NCBI GenBank assembly: GCA_002360945.1
Contig: DERO01000006.1
Span: 186,001 to 250,000, forward strand
DNA: 64,000 bases
Source of the DNA: Leclercia adecarboxylata
Lineage (GTDB): Bacteria; Pseudomonadota; Gammaproteobacteria; Enterobacterales; Enterobacteriaceae
Direction: 5' to 3'
In this document: positions 31,696-39,600 of the stretch, in pieces
Layout of the letters: every line of letters starts with the position of its first letter
How positions within the stretch are numbered: position 1 is the first letter of the stretch
Program-made: the position numbers and the translations under genes
The notes under the pieces: model-generated
Database searches by the model: none
Seen by the model: only the letters and a program-made list of their open reading frames with translations
What the model was told of the DNA's origin: nothing

Positions 31696-32588
31696 GGTTG
31701 ACCCCTGAAGCCTGGTGGGATGGTGTTATCTGGACGGGAAATGGTATTGGGATCCCGCACGCCGGACGGCAGCGTCACTTTCCAGGCTTCCTCGTAGTGC
31801 TTCGAGGGGCCATAGAACGTTGCGGCCTGTTTGACGTACTCGGTGTTAAGTTTCCCCGTAGCCCTCACGAATTCGGCGTATCGCTGCGTGCCGTCCAGCA
31901 ACTCTTGAGCAGTGGCTCCTGAGTTAACTCTGGCGTTCCAGGCTTTGCAGGCATCCGCCTTGCTGTTGCCTCCAGCTCGCTTTGGATAAATCGCCCACGC
32001 CTGCTCGAACTCATCCGGGTAGGTATTCTTTTTCGCAGGCGTAGCACCACCGACTGGAGCATCACTCCCTGGGGGTGTGGCGGAGCCATGCCCCGAAGTA
32101 TTTTTCTGTTCCTGTTCCTGTTCCTGTTCCTGTTCCTGTTCCTGGTTAAGAAACTGTTCAAGAACCCTTTCAGAACCCTTTAGTTTTGAACTACCGATAT
32201 GAGCGATCGCATCGGCCATAACCCGCGCCAGCTCTGACTTCACAGTGGATTTTTCCGGCACCTGAGCAAACAAACGCAGAGCTGCAATGCCTTGGTTTGG
32301 ATTCTCAATAGGATTCCATCGCATGAAGTTCAGGATAAGCACCCATTTCGATGCAGAATCACGCGTTGCGAAACCGTTTTTAGATAGCTCATCAAACCCT
32401 TTCGAAACCCTTTCAGGTATCCAATTGAGGTCTTCCGAAACGTATCCATCAGGCAGCCGGAAACACCCAATCATGTTTGTGTGTTGGCCAGTGAGCAGGT
32501 ACAGCGCAAGCAGGCGGGCATCATCAGAAACCCGACGCATTCCATCGCTTATCCAAAAAGACGTATGCACCTTGCCGTAATCACGCAT
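31692..32588 (-). CDS. Replication initiator-like protein (O-protein slot)
   Basis: 298 residues from the ATG at 32588 with AGGGG 5 nt upstream; a longer frame to 32729 is rejected. The N-terminal 100 residues (RDYGKVHTSFWISDGMRRVS) form a winged-helix domain as in YdaU/phage replication proteins. Residues about 147-160 are a Gln-Glu repeat coded by six copies of a hexamer. The C-terminal domain (YPDEFEQAWAIYPKRAGGNS) is the helicase-loader-interacting type found in phage O-like proteins. The origin could lie inside this gene, as in lambda, but no clear iteron set was seen. Confidence 0.8.
   Translation of the reverse strand: MRDYGKVHTSFWISDGMRRVSDDARLLALYLLTGQHTNMIGCFRLPDGYVSEDLNWIPERVSKGFDELSKNGFATRDSASKWVLILNFMRWNPIENPNQGIAALRLFAQVPEKSTVKSELARVMADAIAHIGSSKLKGSERVLEQFLNQEQEQEQEQEQEQKNTSGHGSATPPGSDAPVGGATPAKKNTYPDEFEQAWAIYPKRAGGNSKADACKAWNARVNSGATAQELLDGTQRYAEFVRATGKLNTEYVKQAATFYGPSKHYEEAWKVTLPSGVRDPNTISRPDNTIPPGFRGQP
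32107..32142. repeat. Hexamer microsatellite, six copies
   Basis: TGTTCC repeated six times on the plus strand, coding an (EQ)n tract in the initiator-like protein. Copy-number change would keep the frame and only alter linker length. Confidence 0.9.
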
Positions 32589-32604
32589 AAAAACCCCTGA
32601 ATGC

Positions 32605-32883
32605 TTAAATTGCTGTCGGTTCGTCAGTTCTGGCGGAGTGCTTGAAGACGATCTCGACGCACAACAAAACGCATTCCTGACAGATTGAGACGCCATCCCC
32701 AGCGATGAGAGCGCCGGCAACTTCGACATTTGTCTTTCCGCAAAAAGAGCATCTATGGGTTGGCTGGATGTTTACCTTGGTACTGGTTGCTGACATACTT
32801 ACCTCGCAATTGTTCGTCGCATTTGCATCAGAAAGCCGTTGGTGTTCGAGCACCGCGGCTTTCGCCTTTTTAGACCCAGTCAT
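32605..32883 (-). CDS. ClpX-type C4 zinc-finger protein
   Basis: 92 residues; the C-terminal half 'CSFCGKTNVEVAGALIAGDG' followed by SICQECVLLC is a ClpX N-terminal zinc-binding domain (four Cys). Without an ATPase, such a protein may dimerise with ClpX or act as an adaptor that changes which proteins ClpXP degrades; this is inference. Start 32883 overlaps the upstream stop; an internal ATG at 32796 with GAGGT is an alternative and would leave just the zinc domain. Confidence 0.75.
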   Translation of the reverse strand: MTGSKKAKAAVLEHQRLSDANATNNCEVSMSATSTKVNIQPTHRCSFCGKTNVEVAGALIAGDGVSICQECVLLCVEIVFKHSARTDEPTAI

Positions 32884-33437
32884 AGCGCCCCTCCCAGCAT
32901 CGTCGTCACCATCGCCATAATTGGCGCGACTGAATCAGGTCCATCCAACAGATACTTAGCAACGATGCTTTCGCTGATTTCTTTCCAGCGTTCCTGCTTT
33001 GGTGCCTTGAGCATGACAGCCTGAATCGCCTCTGCGTCCTCCTTCACCGTTTTGGCAATTCGGAGCGCAACGTCATCGAGCTGGATAACACGATCGCGAT
33101 ACGCCAGGGGTAACGCCGAGATAATCGCTGGGGCCAGCAACTCGACGTTCGAGCGGTATGCCGCCGAGCCCTCTTTGTTGTCCAACCAGCGAAACATCTT
33201 CACGTTCCAAACACCTGGCTGAACGTTGAGATCAATACCCTCAAGCGCCATCTCTTCCGCCGCTTCCTTGATTTGCAGAGCAACGACCAGGCGCCCCTCG
33301 GCAGCGGCCCAGGCACGGACAGCTGCGCATAAATTACGGTGGTCAACGTTACCAGTTGATTCGTCACTGGAGTGATACTGGAATATCAGGCGCTCTGTTG
33401 GCGCTCTGGTATTCTGTTGAAAAGAAAGTGTTTGCAT
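32880..33437 (-). CDS. YdaT-like (CII-position) protein
   Basis: 185 residues. 'NLCAAVRAWAAAEGR' and 'WNVKMFRWLDNKEGSAAYRS' followed by 'LLAPAIISALP' match the YdaT family of Rac-like prophages. YdaT acts as a CII-like DNA-binding regulator in that family although it was first noted as toxic when overproduced. Second gene of the right early operon after the Cro-like protein, as in Rac. Confidence 0.75.
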   Translation of the reverse strand: MQTLSFQQNTRAPTERLIFQYHSSDESTGNVDHRNLCAAVRAWAAAEGRLVVALQIKEAAEEMALEGIDLNVQPGVWNVKMFRWLDNKEGSAAYRSNVELLAPAIISALPLAYRDRVIQLDDVALRIAKTVKEDAEAIQAVMLKAPKQERWKEISESIVAKYLLDGPDSVAPIMAMVTTMLGGAL

Positions 33438-33448
33438 TGTTAACGCTC

Positions 33449-33667
33449 CTACTTTGGTAAACCGTCAGTGGGATTTGGGTAGAGATCTGGGCGCAGTTCG
33501 TGGGGAGTTACGCCGGTGGCGTGGAAAATTGGAAGCACTCGCGCCTGTGGCACCTGACCACCGTTGCGATTTCTCCAGTGGCTCACATTCATTGCGCTGG
33601 TAGATAAAAGTTCAGCGAGTTTTGTTGCGCTGCCAGCTGCAGCGATGGCCTTGTCTAATGCGTTCAT
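33449..33667 (-). CDS. YdaS-like Cro-type repressor
   Basis: 72 residues from the ATG at 33667 (MNALDKAIAAAGSATKLAEL), with GGAG upstream. Helix-turn-helix 'SATKLAELLSTSAMNVSHWR' followed by 'QVPQARVLPIFHATGVTPHEL', typical of YdaS/Cro-like proteins that use a Xre fold. First gene of the rightward (here minus) early operon, divergent from the repressor. Confidence 0.8.
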   Translation of the reverse strand: MNALDKAIAAAGSATKLAELLSTSAMNVSHWRNRNGGQVPQARVLPIFHATGVTPHELRPDLYPNPTDGLPK

Positions 33668-33695
33668 ATTGGGCTCCAAAGGTTGTTTGAAATGA

Positions 33696-33724
33696 ATTAA
33701 ACATAATGTTTAGTTTAATGTCAA
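33696..33724 (-). promoter_or_regulatory. Early promoter PR for the YdaS/YdaT operon
   Basis: Minus strand TTGACA, 17-bp spacer, TTTAAT. Its spacer and -10 box are covered by the operator at 33698. The same three elements with the same spacing form the opposite early promoter at 35720. Confidence 0.8.
33698..33712. promoter_or_regulatory. Repressor operator O1
   Basis: TAAACATAATGTTTA, a perfect 15-bp palindrome covering the PR -10 region. Related sites at 33745 and 35732. Confidence 0.8.
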
Positions 33725-33735
33725 CTTTTTGAGTG

Positions 33736-33763
33736 TTGAGCTAATAAACATTTGGTTTAGAAT
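33736..33763 (+). promoter_or_regulatory. Repressor promoter (PRM-like), leaderless
   Basis: TTGAGC, 16-bp spacer, TAGAAT. Only 6 bases separate the -10 box from the repressor ATG at 33770, so the message probably starts at the A of the start codon, as with lambda cI from PRM. No Shine-Dalgarno is present. Confidence 0.6.
33745..33759. promoter_or_regulatory. Repressor operator O2
   Basis: TAAACATTTGGTTTA, one mismatch to the palindromic TAAACA-N3-TGTTTA consensus; it overlaps the repressor promoter, suggesting autoregulation. Confidence 0.75.
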
Positions 33764-33769
33764 CCTGTT

Positions 33770-34162
33770 ATGAAAGAGAAAACTCATCAGACAGATCACC
33801 CGCAAGTACGCAGACTCAATGAGATAATTGAGCAGAAAGGTATTTCTAAAGCTGACATGGCACGTATCTGTGGTGTCAGTTCCCAGTCAGTTAACAACTG
33901 GTTCGTGCGCGGGACGATTGGTAAAAGCTCGGCAATTAAACTGGCGGACGCGCTCGGGGTTAGTCTTGCCTGGCTTCTAGGGCAGGAAGTGGATGAGAAA
34001 GGCGGGCTTAAGCCGGACGAACAGCGCCTGCTGGAGCTTTACCGCCAGCTACCGGAAGAAGAGCAACAGAACATGCTCCGCATCTTTGCGATTCGCCTGA
34101 AGGAGCTCGATGAGTTGTATGAGAGATACATGAAGGGGCGGATCCGGTCGCAGGGCGACTAA
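33770..34162 (+). CDS. Prophage repressor (CI/RacR-type) without peptidase domain
   Basis: 130 residues. An Xre helix-turn-helix at about 20-70 (ISKADMARICGVSSQSVNNW) followed by a short helical tail (LYRQLPEEEQQNMLRIFAIR). The S24/LexA-type C-terminal domain that lets lambda CI cleave itself is absent, so SOS induction must work in another way. Position, the divergent Cro-like gene and the three operators identify it as the immunity repressor. Confidence 0.85.
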   Translation: MKEKTHQTDHPQVRRLNEIIEQKGISKADMARICGVSSQSVNNWFVRGTIGKSSAIKLADALGVSLAWLLGQEVDEKGGLKPDEQRLLELYRQLPEEEQQNMLRIFAIRLKELDELYERYMKGRIRSQGD

Positions 34163-34288
34163 AAGATCTAAGCTGGCGTCTTTAGAAGGCATTCGCTTTA
34201 AGTTATGATTTTAATCCTAAAAATAATGACTTACTTGACCATTTTGTGGATTAGTTGTGCAACTCAGCGCACTTTATGGTTAGTTACC

Positions 34289-34319
34289 TTGAAACCTATG
34301 AGTTAATATATATATTAAC
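34289..34319 (+). promoter_or_regulatory. Promoter and operator of the TAC operon
   Basis: TTGAAA (-35), 16-bp spacer, TATATT (-10). The -10 box lies within the perfect 18-bp palindrome GTTAATATATATATTAAC (34302-34319), 17 bp before the toxin start. The palindrome is the natural binding site for the antitoxin's HTH and would give autorepression. Confidence 0.65.
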
Positions 34320-34336
34320 AGTATGATGGTGGCGGA

Positions 34337-34741
34337 ATGGAAAGCTCTTTTAAGGGTGAGTGTTACCGTATTGTGCATTGCAGTGGCGCACTTAAGTCAT
34401 TAGGGATTACTCTTAAGAGTATAAAACCAGCAAAAAAGCAACGTTCCATGATGATATCGCTTAAGTTGCAGCTGGAAAGACTGGCATCAGGTAAACGAAC
34501 CCCTGACCTTAGCGTCAGAAAGGAAGGATTGTTACCTTCTTTTAATGGCAAGCCACCGAAAAATTTCTGGGCTATCAAGAAAATTCCGATACGGGGTTAC
34601 TATTGGGAGTCAGAGCGACACGATATGACTTACTTTATAAGTCATTATATTTACAAAGATTTTGATAAGCTTGACGATACAGACTCCCAGAAAGTAAGAA
34701 ATAACTGGGATAGAATCGAAAGAGGCTGCGATGAGTGTTAA
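34337..34741 (+). CDS. TAC toxin (HigB/RelE-like)
   Basis: 134 residues. The central part 'LKLQLERLASGKRTPDLSVR' and 'FWAIKKIPIRGYYWESERHD' plus YFISHYIYKDFDKL has the beta-sheet layout of RelE/HigB mRNA interferases, and it is basic (KPAKKQ; RGCDEC end). First gene of a three-gene operon; the antitoxin starts 11 nt before its stop. The operon is AT-rich (about 40% GC by eye) compared with its phage neighbours, a sign of separate origin. RelE-type catalytic residues cannot be assigned with certainty. Confidence 0.65.
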   Translation: MESSFKGECYRIVHCSGALKSLGITLKSIKPAKKQRSMMISLKLQLERLASGKRTPDLSVRKEGLLPSFNGKPPKNFWAIKKIPIRGYYWESERHDMTYFISHYIYKDFDKLDDTDSQKVRNNWDRIERGCDEC

Positions 34742-35150
34742 CGACTTGTTCGATAATGAAGAATTTGAATTCCCTGAAATCTCTGGCCGTGAAATGGCTT
34801 GCGAACGTCTTTTGTTCAATACGACAGAAGACATTTTACTAGCTATGCAAGACGCCGGGATTAATCAATCCCAATTAGCCCAAAAACTCGGAAAATCCAA
34901 GTCATACATTAGTCAGGTCTTAGATGGCACAAGAAATATGACTTTGAAAACTCTCGCTGACATTTCTTATGCTTTAAATGCTGAAGCAAGGGTGACCATA
35001 CTCAGAAATGGTGTTGATGTCTCGCATCAATTGTCTCCTAAGAGAGAGTGGACTAAGACGGTTAATATGGCGGAAGTAAGAGAGAAATCTGTTTTCGTCA
35101 TCACAATGCCTGCTACAGAGTCACCGCGAGTACAATATGTTATTGAATGA
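34731..35150 (+). CDS. TAC antitoxin (Xre HTH with chaperone-addiction tail)
   Basis: 139 residues. Helix-turn-helix at 33-87 (GINQSQLAQKLGKSKSYISQ), then a tail from about residue 100 to the end (REWTKTVNMAEVREKSVFVI...VQYVIE). HigA antitoxins of toxin-antitoxin-chaperone systems end in such a hydrophobic, aggregation-prone tail that a SecB-like chaperone must hold. Overlaps toxin by 11 nt and chaperone by 14 nt, so all three are coupled. Confidence 0.75.
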   Translation: MSVNDLFDNEEFEFPEISGREMACERLLFNTTEDILLAMQDAGINQSQLAQKLGKSKSYISQVLDGTRNMTLKTLADISYALNAEARVTILRNGVDVSHQLSPKREWTKTVNMAEVREKSVFVITMPATESPRVQYVIE

Positions 35151-35538
35151 ATTAACATTAATTGAAGCTGCAAACCTTGAAACTCATTTCAATCAGAATG
35201 GTTTGCAGGCTGGTCAAGGCTCCTTTGAAATCGACTATGGGTCTCTGAACGTAGAAGCTGGAGGTAGTTTAATAGATGATACCTCAAAATCGGTTTTGGT
35301 TGTTCATGCTGAGCCAAAAGCAATTGGCAAAAGAGAAAACCAAGAGAGTGTGGAATTCACACTTAGCATAAGAATGAGATTAATCTTTGCTTATCCAGCC
35401 TCTTATGAAATAGATGAAAAATTTGTACATGAAAACAGTTGGTTCTTTTCTTCTCAAATGAAGATCTTCTTCAAGCAGTATGCCGAATCGATTCTACGTC
35501 AATCAGGCATCGATGGAATTAAATTGCCGATGAACTAG
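35137..35538 (+). CDS. SecB-like chaperone of the TAC system
   Basis: 133 residues. The body is beta-rich (VLVVHAEPKAIGKRENQESV; IRMRLIFAYPASYEIDEKFV) and ends in 'FKQYAESILRQSGIDGIKLP', which mirrors the SecB end pattern (YARE-I-----GFP-L-L-P). Such chaperones bind the antitoxin tail and keep the toxin neutralised; when phage proteins capture the chaperone the antitoxin is lost and the toxin is freed. Third gene of the operon, followed by two terminators. Confidence 0.75.
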   Translation: MLLNELTLIEAANLETHFNQNGLQAGQGSFEIDYGSLNVEAGGSLIDDTSKSVLVVHAEPKAIGKRENQESVEFTLSIRMRLIFAYPASYEIDEKFVHENSWFFSSQMKIFFKQYAESILRQSGIDGIKLPMN

Positions 35539-35541
35539 TTA

Positions 35542-35568
35542 CCCCGGCCACCGAGCCGGTTTTTTTCA
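35542..35568 (+). terminator. First terminator of the TAC operon
   Basis: CCGGC-CACCGA-GCCGG stem followed by seven T, right after the chaperone stop. Confidence 0.85.
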
Positions 35569-35613
35569 ACCCTCTCCTACCAGCTCCGCTGTCAAACTGC
35601 CGCCCCGAACTCT

Positions 35614-35646
35614 CCGATCCCGACCTTAGCGTCGGGATTTTTTTTG
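35614..35646 (+). terminator. Second terminator of the TAC operon
   Basis: ATCCCGAC/GTCGGGAT stem with CTTAGC loop and eight T. Two terminators in tandem insulate the left early promoter from upstream transcription. Confidence 0.85.
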
Positions 35647-35719
35647 CCTTCTAACACGCAATTCCCCTCTCTCAAAACCCAATTTTAAACTTTTTGTTTA
35701 TTTATAATTACTCATTTAG

Positions 35720-35748
35720 TTGACACAAGTTTAAACATTGTGTTTAAT
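35720..35748 (+). promoter_or_regulatory. Early promoter PL of the recombination/integration operon
   Basis: TTGACA, 17-bp spacer, TTTAAT: identical boxes and spacing to PR. An operator overlaps its spacer and -10. Confidence 0.8.
35732..35746. promoter_or_regulatory. Repressor operator O3 at PL
   Basis: TAAACATTGTGTTTA, matching TAAACA-N3-TGTTTA. With O1 and O2 it shows that one repressor controls both early operons. Confidence 0.8.
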
Positions 35749-35836
35749 CAATCTCACCAAGACGCACCACGAATCACCCAGGCATGGAGCCCACGAAGTA
35801 GCCGCCGACGGCATACGAATAGTCGGATGAGGTGGA

Positions 35837-36106
35837 GTGATTAACGCGCATCAGGTTAAAGAAATGTTCCGCCAGCCTGGCGACAAGGGCAAACAGGTGA
35901 TTGAGATGAAAATTAATCCAGCAGTACCAAACAGCGGTCGCGCCGTTCCAATGCGTAATCAGCGTACCGGCGCAGCATGGCTGGTCTCTTTTAACTACAG
36001 CGAAGGCATGTACTGGCACGAACCGCAGGGAAACTTGCGCCACATCCGCCGCCCGTATGCCTCACGCAATATTGAACCGCACCTGGTTCCGGCAGGGACG
36101 CACTGA
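35837..36106 (+). CDS. First left-operon protein, unknown
   Basis: Up to 89 residues from a GTG at 35837; an internal ATG at 35906 (MKINPAVPNSGRAVPMRNQR) is the alternative start and covers the conserved-looking part. Text 'AAWLVSFNYSEGMYWHEPQG' has no known domain. Its stop overlaps the next start (TGATG). Downstream of PL, so expressed on induction. Confidence 0.6.
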   Translation: MINAHQVKEMFRQPGDKGKQVIEMKINPAVPNSGRAVPMRNQRTGAAWLVSFNYSEGMYWHEPQGNLRHIRRPYASRNIEPHLVPAGTH

Positions 36107-36303
36107 TGGGCACCTTATTCGCACTCGTCCTGACCATCGGCATGACCAATGGTGAATTTCAGGATGTCGTTCTCGATGTATATGACAGCCAGCAGCAATG
36201 CGAGCAGGCCGCCATCGAACAGAAGGTTTCTGGAGATTGCTACCCGGTAGAACGGATCGTCCGCAGTGACGAAGTGCCAGCGGAAACCACGGTTAAGTTC
36301 TGA
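36106..36303 (+). CDS. DUF1482 family protein
   Basis: 65 residues: hydrophobic N-terminus (MGTLFALVLTIGMTNGEFQD), then 'VVLDVYDSQQQCEQAAIEQK' with two Cys able to form a disulfide. Matches the small DUF1482 proteins of lambdoid left operons, probably exported or membrane-associated. Function unknown. Confidence 0.75.
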   Translation: MGTLFALVLTIGMTNGEFQDVVLDVYDSQQQCEQAAIEQKVSGDCYPVERIVRSDEVPAETTVKF

Positions 36304-36313
36304 GGAGATGATG

Positions 36314-36472
36314 ATGCAGAAGAAATGCGCGTACTGCCGCAAAACAATCGAGTCCGGGAAAGAAGTTAAAAACGTATTGATCTTCATCCGCGGTGCCCAG
36401 CTGGCGCGCGAAGAACTCGATTATTGTTCCAAGCGTTGCGCTTCGTACGACCAGATGGCCCACGAAAGCTAA
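36314..36472 (+). CDS. Small zinc-ribbon-like protein (YdaE type)
   Basis: 52 residues from the ATG at 36314 (MQKKCAYCRKTIESGKEVKN), 6 nt after AGGAG; two more ATG codons stand just before. CAYC and YCSKRC form a four-Cys zinc site, as in the Rac protein YdaE. Role unknown. Confidence 0.7.
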   Translation: MQKKCAYCRKTIESGKEVKNVLIFIRGAQLAREELDYCSKRCASYDQMAHES

Positions 36473-36609
36473 CGTATTCCCGCGCAAGGCGGGATCTACG
36501 TCCGGTGCCACCGACCAAAGTACACCGGAAAACTACTCAAAACCAAAAACACACCCAATGGGCGCTATCTCTGGCCCGGGGATCTTACATCCAAAAATGA
36601 GGATCTGAC

Positions 36610-39600
36610 ATGGAATTTTTCTACCTGGTTAAGGCCACTCAGAAGTCAGGGAAGCCTGACGCTGTAGTGTGGCTCTCCGCCAACACCCAATCACGAGCTG
36701 CGTTGCAGCTGGATGTCGCGCTGGAAGATGCAGGCATCGAAACTGGCCGCGGTAAAGACTACGCCAAGCCTGTCCGCACCGATTTCCCGGTGTTCAATGA
36801 CCTGCCCGAAGAAAGCACCATCGATTACACCTGGTGCGAGCGCTACACCCTGGCCGAAGACCAGCGCACCTGGAACGTGATCCCGGGCGCCGCCTCTCAG
36901 AGCGAAACCACCATCGTCCTGGACAGCGCCATCAGCGATGAGAATCAGCCGGTCGCGGCGGTAACCGCCACTGATACCGCAGATGTGGGCAGCACCTCCC
37001 AGCTTGAAAATCGCACCCCGGCTGTCCGCTTCGCCGTTCATCTGTTGGGTGACAAATACCTTTCGGAAATTAGCCAGGATCAGCACATCGTCGCCAACGA
37101 ACTGGCGAGCGATGAGGGGAATGTTTACTTCCAGTGTCTCCTGAAGGCCAAAAATGACTTTGCTGATATTAGCGATCTCAGCCTGCATGCTGAGTGGAAG
37201 CTGGTGCAGGCCGTCAAAGAAGTTTTTTCGCAGGACAAAGAACACGACCCTGCACTGGTGGCCGCCTTCATGTCGGGCTGGACTAAGGCAGAAGCTGGTG
37301 ATCGCAATCAGCTGGTTGAAGACTGGAAGAGTGGAAAGCTCCCGGCCAAGGATGAGCCTGATTACTGGTATGAGAATGGCCTGCGGGTCCATAAAACCGG
37401 TGATGAGTTTACTCGTTATCCAGTATGCAAACTGCCGTTCCGTCAACAACTGCTGGCTCAACTGACGGTGGACGAACTGCGCCATCATGTCACCCGCGGT
37501 GAACATGCGGAACTGTATGCGCTGGAGATGGATACCGACAATAGCTATGTCCAGACGCTTCTGCTTGCTGCTGAAAGCTGCTCTGAGATTAAGGCTTTCG
37601 ATACCAAAGACCTGTGGCGCTATACGAATGCTATTCGAAAAGTGTTCAGCATGGATAAGCGCCATGAATTGGCTCTGCTGCTGCAGTTCACTAAAGCCTG
37701 GGTAGCCACCCCATATATCGACCGCGGGATCCTGACGCGCGAATGGGCCGCAGGTAACCGCATCAGCCACGTGCAGCGCACAGATGCAGGCACCAATGCC
37801 GACGGCGGGTATGTAACCGACCGCGGCGCAGATGCGCATCACACCCTGGACACCCTCGATCTGGAGATCGCCTGCGCCCTGCTGCCGATGGATTTCCACC
37901 ATTTTGAAATCCCTTCCAGTGTTTTGCGCCGCGCCAAAGAGATTGTCGCGAACAAAGAAGAACCATGGAAATCATGGAGCAAAATTCTGCGCAATCAGCC
38001 CGGCGTTCTGGCAGTGAACCGCACGGCTATTTTTAACCTGGTGCGCATCGCGCCCGAGAATATTCACCTGACTCCGGCTGCACACCTCGAGTTCGTTAAC
38101 CGGACTATGACGACAAATTTCAATGAAGCGACTGAGCTTATGCCTCTGCCGTCCATCGAATCAGAAGATGACACTCAAGCCGCCGAACAGCAACACGCAT
38201 TGCCGAAGTGGGTGAGTGCTGCCACCAGCCAGCCACAGGTCGCGAACCTCGGCGGAGGCATGTTCTCCATCGAAGGCCTGATGAACGAAAACCAACCACT
38301 TACAGATGACCGTTCACCGGTTACAGAGGAGACCACCAGCGATGTGCAGATGGAAGAGACTGACCCGGCGGAAGGAGAAAGTGTTGACGCGGTTCCACCA
38401 GGCGAAAGCGCTGATGCAGCTGATCCGCAAACAGTTGCCCTGAACCCGTCTGAGGTGATTGCCGCCGCGGCGCCAGAGCTGGCGAACGCCACTGCGCCGG
38501 AAGTTACCACCGAAGCGCCGGAGGAAACCGCCAGCGCGCCGGAATACCCAGCCTACTTCGAACCGGGCCGTTATGAAGGCCTGCCAAATAACGTGTATCA
38601 CGCAGCTAATGGGATCAGCAGCACCCAGGTGAAAGATGCACGTGTCAGCCTGATGTACTTCAACGCGCGTCACGTCGCTAAAACCATCACGCGCGAAGGT
38701 TCCAAAGTGCTGGATATGGGGAACCTGGTGCATGCGCTGGCGCTGCAGCCGGAAAACCTCAATGAAGAGTTCAGCGTGGAACCGGTAATCCCTGAGGGGG
38801 CCTTCACCACCGCGGCGACCCTGCGCGCCTTTATCGATGAACACAACGCCAGCCTGCCGGCGCTGCTGAGCGCTGACGATATCAAAGCGCTGCTGGAAGA
38901 GCACAACGCCACCCTGCCCGCACAGTTGCCGCTGGGTGCATCAGTTGATGAAACCTACGTGGCTTATGAGCAGTTGCCAGAGGTTTATCAGCGAATTGAG
39001 AACGGCACGAAACATACCGCCACGGCCATGAAAGCCTGCATCAAAGAGTACAACGCCACACTGCCCGCGCCGGTGAAAACCAGCGGTAGCCGTGATGCGC
39101 TCCTCGAGCAGCTGGCGATCATCAACCCTGACCTGGTGGCACAGGAAGCGCAGAAACCGGCACCGCTGAAAGTGTCCGGCACGAAAGCGGAAATGATCCA
39201 GGCGGTGAAGTCCGTTAAGCCGGATGCGGTATTTGCTGACGAAATGCTGGATGCGTGGCGCGAGAACCCGGACAACAAGATTCTGGTTACTAAGCAGCAG
39301 ATGCAAACGGCGCTGGCCATTCAGAAAGCACTTCACGATCACCCGACTGCCGGCAAGCTGCTGCTGCACCCTGATCGCGCTGTTGAGACGAGCTATTTCG
39401 GTATCGATGAGGAGACCGGGCTGGAAATTCGCGTGCGCCCGGATCTGGAAATCGACATCGACGCCGTTCGCATCGGGGCCGACCTGAAAACCATCAGCAT
39501 GTGGAACGTGAAGCAGTCCGGTCTGCGCTCTCGACTGCACCGCGAAATTATCGACCGCGATTATCACCTCAGCGCAGCTATGTACATGAATGCCGCGGCG

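Noticed and set aside
36691..37902. 403-codon minus-strand frame opposite recE
   Set aside because: Shadow; no initiation signal and opposite to the operon.
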